A stretch of DNA of 57,808 nt from Alicyclobacillus sp. (GTDB taxonomy: Bacteria; Bacillota; Bacilli; Alicyclobacillales; Alicyclobacillaceae). A program made the translations under genes and the position numbers. Of this stretch, positions 53,143 to 57,808 are shown one piece after another (position 1 is the first letter of the stretch; each line of letters begins with the position of its first letter). Location of the stretch: assembly GCF_023511815.1 (NCBI RefSeq), contig NZ_JAIMAV010000009.1:1-57808 (forward strand), in the 5' to 3' direction. The notes under the pieces were generated by a model. That model saw only the letters and a list, made by a program, of their open reading frames with translations, was not told the origin of the DNA and made no database searches.

Positions 53143-54183
53143 ATGACAACACCAAAGGCCTGGCCGGTGCGGGGACAAAGGTCCATGGAGGATGACGGCT
53201 GGGGCGCAATGGACAGTTACAGTCCGCGCACGGATCTCGCCATCGAGGCGCACGAGATGGCGCGCCGCAAGGTCCAGACGGTGCCAGGCGTCGTGGAGGA
53301 GACCGAGGAGTTTGACGGGATCCGCGTCTCCCGCGTGCATGTGCAGAACCGGCAGGGAGAACAGGCTTTGGGCAAGCGCGTCGGCCATTATGTGACCATC
53401 GAGGTGCCTGGCTTGCGGCGGCGGGACCCGGATCTGCAGCAGCGGGTCGCGGAGCAGTTCGCGAAGGAGTTCGAGCGCCTGTTGCGCGTTCCGGAGAATG
53501 CCACGGTCCTGGTGGTGGGGTTGGGCAACCAGCAGGTCACGCCCGATGCCCTGGGCCCAAAGGTCGCGCAGCGACTGTTCGTCACAAGGCATCTGTTTCA
53601 GTACTTCCCCGAACTGCTGGGTGAGGGATACCGGACGGTGGCGGCCGTATCTCCCGGCGTGCTGGGCGTCACCGGGGTCGAGACGAGCGAGGTGGTCAAG
53701 GGCATCGTGGAGCACGTCAAGCCGGATCTGGTCGTCGCGATTGACGCGTTGGCGTCCCGTTCCCTCAACCGCGTCAACGCGACCATTCAGATCTCGGACA
53801 GCGGCATCCAGCCGGGCGCCGGGGTCGGCAACAAGCGCAGGGCGCTGGACGAGGAGACGCTCGGCTGCAAGGTGCTCGCGGTGGGCGTGCCGACGGTGGT
53901 GGATGCCGCGACCATCGCCAACGACGCGATGGAGCTGATTCTGGAGAAGTTGCGGGTCAGCGTGCCCAACAACGGGGCGAGCCAGATCTTTGACCACTTC
54001 ACACCGCAGGAGAAGTGGCAGCTGATCAAGGAGGTGCTGGAGCCGCTCGGCAACAACCTGATGGTGACGCCGAAGGAGATTGACGAGTTCATCGACGACG
54101 TGGCGGAGGTCGTCGCGCAGGGGTTGAACCTGGCCCTCCATCCGTCGATGACGATGGAGGAGGCGAGCCAGCTCACCCATTGA
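53143..54183 (+). CDS. gpr: GPR endopeptidase (spore germination protease)
   Basis: A 346-residue aspartic-type protease that degrades SASPs at germination. The propeptide is followed by RTDLAIEAHEMA; the zymogen is cut just before such a segment in Bacillus. Seen are VVGLGNQQVTPDALGPKVAQRLFVTRHLF near residue 124 with active Asp candidates, VVAIDALASRSLNRVNATIQISDSGIQPGAGVGNKR near residue 194 and GVPTVVDAATIA. ATG 53143 follows GGGAGGCGG. The N-terminal extension is about 20 residues longer than in Bacillus. Confidence 0.95.
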   Translation: MTTPKAWPVRGQRSMEDDGWGAMDSYSPRTDLAIEAHEMARRKVQTVPGVVEETEEFDGIRVSRVHVQNRQGEQALGKRVGHYVTIEVPGLRRRDPDLQQRVAEQFAKEFERLLRVPENATVLVVGLGNQQVTPDALGPKVAQRLFVTRHLFQYFPELLGEGYRTVAAVSPGVLGVTGVETSEVVKGIVEHVKPDLVVAIDALASRSLNRVNATIQISDSGIQPGAGVGNKRRALDEETLGCKVLAVGVPTVVDAATIANDAMELILEKLRVSVPNNGASQIFDHFTPQEKWQLIKEVLEPLGNNLMVTPKEIDEFIDDVAEVVAQGLNLALHPSMTMEEASQLTH

Positions 54184-55465
54184 ATCGGCGGCGCAGGGCG
54201 GCACGGTACAGGCGCCAAGCGGTATGCGCCACGGCGGCCAGACCCGCGCCGACACCGAGGAACAGATACGGCATGAACGGTTCGCTGTACCGTCCGTAGG
54301 CGAAGTAGGCGGCATACAGTGCCGTGTAGTACACCAGCGTCAGGATGAAAAACAGCGTCTCGCGGCGGCGGCGGCCAAGGATCAGCGCCACCGCCCAGCC
54401 GATGCACCCCAACTGAATCAGGATCGGCTGCACCCACCGCATGGTGTCCTGCTTGACACGGAGGATGGGCTTCCAGTAAAACGGCCGGTTCCACAGGATC
54501 TGCGGCTTGATGGACAGGAAGCTGCGCAGAAACGCCGATCGATCCTCACGCCACCAGGTCTTCAGCCGCTGTTCGGCCGCCTGCTTTTCGAGCGTCGACA
54601 GGTGGAATGCGTCGACGCCCGGGTGGGCGGCCTTGATGGCGTTGAGCGTGTCCTGGTACGTGCCGGGCGGGAAACCCTCCCCCTGGAAGGTCCCGAGCAG
54701 CAGCGGGTCGCCCTGGCCGTTGGTCAAGGGCACGAAGCGGTGAAAGGTCACCTCGTTGCGCACCCACCAGGGCGCGAGCAGAAGGCATACCACGACGGCG
54801 CCAAGACCGGCGTGGCGTACCAGTTTCCGCCAGGGATAGCGGTGTGACAGGAGGTAAATGAGGATCACCAACGGAAAGAGGGCGACGGTCGGCCGGAAAT
54901 AGAGCGCGACCAGATAGCAGCCGACGGCCGCGAGCAGATCTCGCGTTTGCCGGGTGCGGACAAGCCGCAGCGTGAAATACATGAGGAACGCGAAGGCGGC
55001 GGCAAACGGGGGCTCGGTCAACAGCAGGGTGTCGGTCAACACGCCGGGGACGTAGATGGCCGCGCCCAGTGCCGCAATCAGTCCGGCAAACACGCCGAAC
55101 GCCTCGCGGCCGCACAGATAGACCCCGTAGACCGCCGCCACTCCGAAGAGCGTCATGACCCCTTTGGCGATCATCACGCCCCACGGACCCCAGCCGAACA
55201 CGGCGAATACGGCCGCCAACAGCAGGGTGATCCCCGGCATCATGTGGGCCGTCGGCTCATCCGGCGCATGATAGGTGAAGCGCCCGTACTGGAGCAACCA
55301 GATGGCGCTGTGCATGTACCCCACATCGTCGCTGTTGAGCGTCAGGCTCAGCCGATACCGCACAAGGACCGCCGCCCGGATGGCGAACGCCAGCCCGAGG
55401 ACGAGGAAAATCCACCGATCCCGATTTGCCAGCAACCACCGCCATCCCCGCCTGATCAGGTGCAC
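54173..55465 (-). CDS. ArnT/PMT-like (GT39/GT83) membrane glycosyltransferase
   Basis: A 430-residue membrane protein with about ten hydrophobic helices. The first loop carries LTLNSDDVGYMHSAIWLLQYGRFTY with the DD pair typical of ArnT/PMT-type transferases that use polyprenyl-phosphate sugars. A second landmark is LTEPPFAAAFAFLMYFTLRL, and a soluble loop of about 100 residues follows (FVPLTNGQGDPLLLGTFQGEGFPPGTYQD). It would glycosylate a cell-envelope product. GTG 55465 with GGGGAGGGA upstream is preferred over GTG 55510. It converges on gpr with an 11-base overlap. Confidence 0.82.
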   Translation of the reverse strand: MHLIRRGWRWLLANRDRWIFLVLGLAFAIRAAVLVRYRLSLTLNSDDVGYMHSAIWLLQYGRFTYHAPDEPTAHMMPGITLLLAAVFAVFGWGPWGVMIAKGVMTLFGVAAVYGVYLCGREAFGVFAGLIAALGAAIYVPGVLTDTLLLTEPPFAAAFAFLMYFTLRLVRTRQTRDLLAAVGCYLVALYFRPTVALFPLVILIYLLSHRYPWRKLVRHAGLGAVVVCLLLAPWWVRNEVTFHRFVPLTNGQGDPLLLGTFQGEGFPPGTYQDTLNAIKAAHPGVDAFHLSTLEKQAAEQRLKTWWREDRSAFLRSFLSIKPQILWNRPFYWKPILRVKQDTMRWVQPILIQLGCIGWAVALILGRRRRETLFFILTLVYYTALYAAYFAYGRYSEPFMPYLFLGVGAGLAAVAHTAWRLYRAALRRRFNG

Positions 55466-55501
55466 CGCGCTGTGTCCCTCCCCGTCCCATTTCCCAGAGG
55501 A

Positions 55502-55511
55502 GTATAACACA
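55502..55511 (-). promoter_or_regulatory. Extended -10 promoter for the glycosyltransferase gene
   Basis: TGT-TATACT on the minus strand about 37-46 bases before the start; no clear -35. Confidence 0.45.
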
Positions 55512-55525
55512 CCCGGCCAAGGGGA

Positions 55526-56380
55526 TCAGCGAAGGGGGCCTTCGCCGCTCCATGCCGCCAGGACGCTCTGCACGTACGCCCGTGTCTCGGGGTAGGGCGG
55601 GATGCCGCCATGGGCGTCGACGGCCGCGGGTCCGGCGTTGTAGGCGGCGAGCGCCAGGGCCGCGTCGCCCCCGTACCGGTCGAGCAGCTGGGCTAGATAG
55701 CGCACACCGCCGTCGAGGTTCTGCGCCGGATCCCACGGATTGGCGATCCCGAGGGCGGCCGCGGTGGAAGGCATCAGCTGCATCAGACCGATGGCGCCCG
55801 CCGGGCTGTGCGCGGCGGGATTGAATCCGGACTCGTGTTGGATGACGCTCATCACCAGACCCACGGGAACCCCGTACCGCTTTGCCGTCTGGGCGGCGAG
55901 TTCCGCAACGGCCGCGGTCGAGGCGGCTGCGCCCGATGCCCCCTGGACGCCGCCGGAGGCCGAGGGCGCGGATGCGAGCGAAGACGTCGCGGACGAGGTC
56001 CAGAAGGATTCCTGCGATGGCGTGTCGGACGGAGGTTCGTCCGCTTTGGCTGTGCCGAGGGCCTCCATCAGGGCCAGCCACACGGCCGTGGTGACATTCG
56101 GGAGGGAGGGCGCCGACGGATCGGACGACACGCCACCCCCGTCACCCGCCGCGAACCCGGACGGGCCGGCATCCATCCCGGGCATCGGCAACCCGGCCAG
56201 CAGTTCGTTGGCGAGCAGTCGCCAGAACAAAGGATCGGCCGTTGAGGCGGTCTGGGCGGCCCGCGCCACCGCCGGGTTGGCCGACGTTGGGTTGTTCGAC
56301 ACAGGGGCACGCTCCGCCCTCGAGGTCCAACCCGCCTCCGGGGTCAACGGGGCGGCGGTGGGCCGGATGCTGGATGTCAT
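55526..56380 (-). CDS. Lytic transglycosylase (SLT domain)
   Basis: A 284-residue protein. The C-terminal half is an SLT/goose-lysozyme-like domain: [44 protein letters not shown] with the catalytic Glu in QHESGFN near residue 185, then [39 protein letters not shown]. The N-terminal half is low-complexity and has no signal peptide, so export is unclear. The start at 56380 has GGGAGGGG upstream. It resembles YjbJ of Bacillus in layout. Confidence 0.88.
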   Translation of the reverse strand: MTSSIRPTAAPLTPEAGWTSRAERAPVSNNPTSANPAVARAAQTASTADPLFWRLLANELLAGLPMPGMDAGPSGFAAGDGGGVSSDPSAPSLPNVTTAVWLALMEALGTAKADEPPSDTPSQESFWTSSATSSLASAPSASGGVQGASGAAASTAAVAELAAQTAKRYGVPVGLVMSVIQHESGFNPAAHSPAGAIGLMQLMPSTAAALGIANPWDPAQNLDGGVRYLAQLLDRYGGDAALALAAYNAGPAAVDAHGGIPPYPETRAYVQSVLAAWSGEGPLR

Positions 56381-56586
56381 CGAACCCCTCCCGCTGTCGT
56401 GAAGGTTGGCGCCGACGCTGGAGGTCTCCCAAGCGCCGTGCGGGGATGAAATTCGCCGCTCGGGCGGGGATTCCTGCAGCCATCGCGATGGGCGGCGAGA
56501 TACGGCAGCCCGGCCGGAGCAACGGCTGCGGTCAGGCGAATGGGCAGGAGTTTGGTCTCGTAAATCTGCCAACCGAATCGGTAGAG

Positions 56587-56615
56587 TGATAATCTGCTCC
56601 GGCTCGTCATATACA
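56587..56615 (+). promoter_or_regulatory. Possible sigma-E/K-type promoter
   Basis: TGATAAT (56587-56593), 14 bases, CATATACA (56608-56615), 35 bases before the next gene. The match is partial. The remaining bases of 56381-56649 show no other feature. Confidence 0.35.
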
Positions 56616-56649
56616 TGGCACCAAAGCGAGCATAGGAGCGGGGATTTCG

Positions 56650-57162
56650 ATGGATCAGGCGTGGGTGCACATTCGACGGTATCTCAAACGGGGGTTGGCC
56701 GCGGTGCTGTTCAGCCTCCTGGTGTTGGGCGCGACCGCCGCGGCGCTGTCCATGGTGGCGGCGGGGATCCGGGCGCTGTCGGGATCGGCGGGTCCCGTGC
56801 CGGGGGGCATGCCGGTGTCGGCGGCATCCGGGTCCACCCAGGGGATGCGGGCCGCGGCGGGCGGTGCGGGAACAACGGGTGTCGCGACCTCGGAGGTGGG
56901 TACGGCCGCTCCCGGGATGGCGGGCGGGGTGGGGGTTCAGGCGCCGCCGGGGGCGTCTCAGGACACCGTGCCGGCCCAGGGGCCCCTGGACGGGTGGGAT
57001 CACCGGCTCGATGAGATGCAGAGTCCGATTGCCCATACGCTCGATCGCGGCGGCGTCGTCATCGGCATGCAGGTCCAGCGGACGTTCGGCCAACTGCTCT
57101 CCGGGCTCCTTGAAACCCTGTTCCTGGAACGGCCAACCGACGCATCCGGAGGTCAACGGTGA
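56650..57162 (+). CDS. Single-pass membrane protein of unknown function
   Basis: A 170-residue protein with one N-terminal membrane segment ([29 protein letters not shown]), a Gly/Ala/Ser-rich linker of about 70 residues and a C-terminal segment ([44 protein letters not shown]) that looks amphipathic. No family recognised. The start has GGGGAT upstream. It overlaps the next gene by 1 base, so the two are cotranscribed. Confidence 0.7.
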   Translation: MDQAWVHIRRYLKRGLAAVLFSLLVLGATAAALSMVAAGIRALSGSAGPVPGGMPVSAASGSTQGMRAAAGGAGTTGVATSEVGTAAPGMAGGVGVQAPPGASQDTVPAQGPLDGWDHRLDEMQSPIAHTLDRGGVVIGMQVQRTFGQLLSGLLETLFLERPTDASGGQR

Positions 57163-57808
57163 TGGGCCTGGAGCGGGACGAGCGGCGGGCGTCCTGGTTG
57201 ACGCTGGCCCTGTGGGTGGAGACGGCGTCCCTGTTGTGGATCCTGACCGAGGCCCTGGTCAGCGGTCTGGCCGCGGCGCGGGCGGGGAGCCTGGCCCTGT
57301 CGGCGTTCAGCGCGGACAGTGCCATCGAGTTTCTCTCCGGTCTGGTCCTGTGGTTTCGCCTGGGCTGGGAAGCCCGGCGTCCGGCCGCGGCGGGGGTGGC
57401 GCGGGTGGAACGGGTGGCGGCCGGGGTGGTGGCGGGATGCCTGTTCACCCTGGCGGGGTTGATCGCGTTTCACGCCGGGCAGGCGCTCGCGCTGAGGCCG
57501 GCGTGGGTGCCCAGCCCGCTCGGCCTGGGGATTGCGGTGGCGACGAGCCTGGTCACGCCGTGGCTCGCCATTGTCAAGCGCCGCCTGGGCCGCAAACTGC
57601 ACAGCCACGCCCTGCTCGGCGACGCCGCCTGCAGCATGACGTGCGCCTGCATGGCCTGGTCGCTGTTGGCGGGCCTCCTCCTGCAGTGGGCGTTCGGTTG
57701 GTGGTGGGCCGATGTGGCGGCGGCGATTCTGATTGTCGGATTCGTCCTGCGCGAGGCTTGGGAATCGGGCCTCTCGGCCTGGACCGGCGCGCCCCACGTG
57801 CACGAGAC
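57162..57808 (+). CDS. CDF-family-like cation transporter (cut by window end)
   Basis: At least 215 residues, with the frame open to the window edge. Five or six hydrophobic segments are visible. SLALSAFSADSAIEFLSGLVLWFRL near residue 45 and GDAACSMTCACMAWSLLAGLLLQWAFGWWWADVAAAILIVGFVLREAWE near residue 150 resemble helices 2 and 5-6 of cation diffusion facilitators (ZitB/FieF), including the Asp and Trp-Asp positions. The metal-site HxxxD pair is altered (SADSA, LGDAA), so it may be a divergent member. ATG 57162 has GGAGG upstream. Confidence 0.75.
   Translation, partial: MGLERDERRASWLTLALWVETASLLWILTEALVSGLAAARAGSLALSAFSADSAIEFLSGLVLWFRLGWEARRPAAAGVARVERVAAGVVAGCLFTLAGLIAFHAGQALALRPAWVPSPLGLGIAVATSLVTPWLAIVKRRLGRKLHSHALLGDAACSMTCACMAWSLLAGLLLQWAFGWWWADVAAAILIVGFVLREAWESGLSAWTGAPHVHE

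Overview
The window is about 58 kb of GC-rich (roughly two-thirds G+C by eye) chromosomal DNA from an endospore-forming member of the Bacillales, most like the high-GC thermophilic or acidophilic lineages around Alicyclobacillaceae; the species cannot be fixed from the sequence alone. The evidence is sporulation genes (pro-sigma-K, the GPR spore protease, an alpha/beta-SASP-like protein), T-box leaders before hisS-aspS and alaS, a 6S RNA directly after aspS, and a Bacillus-type order yqeG-yqeH-aroE-yhbY-nadD-yqeK-rsfS ... comEA-comEC ... holA-rpsT-gpr. No phage, insertion sequence, CRISPR array, rRNA or tRNA gene was seen. Nearly all genes have strong Shine-Dalgarno sites and many overlap by 1-20 bases, so most sit in tight operons.

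Region 1 (1-10.5 kb) is a catabolic and uptake locus: a leftward 2,4-dienoyl-CoA-reductase-like SDR, then rightward a hotdog thioesterase, an acyl-CoA dehydrogenase, ComB, a complete five-gene branched-chain-amino-acid-type ABC transporter, an IclR regulator and an ACAD10/11-type small-molecule kinase. Region 2 (10.5-19.2 kb) holds a secreted or membrane protein with an ABC exporter (ATPase plus permease), a HlyD-like protein, a membrane protein of unknown role, a CaCA antiporter, thioredoxin and leftward hemL.

Region 3 (19.2-32 kb) carries selA, a T-box-controlled hisS-aspS operon, 6S RNA, a threonine aldolase-rarA-cymR-cysteine desulfurase operon, a mini zinc-ribbon gene, two tandem crcB genes and an AI-2E-family permease. 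Short tandem repeats cluster around crcB and the permease. Region 4 (32-39.2 kb) is T-box-alaS-ireB-ruvX-mltG-PBP, then a DUF1003 gene behind a long leader I cannot assign.

Region 5 (39.2-54.2 kb) has an uninterrupted sigK with a sigma-E-like promoter, the yqeG-to-rsfS housekeeping operon, divergent mntR, and the competence genes comEA, a CvpA-transglutaminase fusion and a ComEC that ends before the usual metallo-beta-lactamase domain. It continues with NDH-2, holA, a SASP-like gene split by a long insertion, rpsT and gpr. Region 6 (54.2 kb-end) has a leftward ArnT/PMT-like glycosyltransferase and lytic transglycosylase, and rightward an unknown membrane protein and a CDF-like transporter cut by the window edge.

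The most interesting items are the interrupted SASP beside gpr, the overlapping Asp/His specifier in the hisS-aspS T-box, the unusual competence cluster, the unassigned leader before the DUF1003 gene, and the 15-bp tandem repeats.
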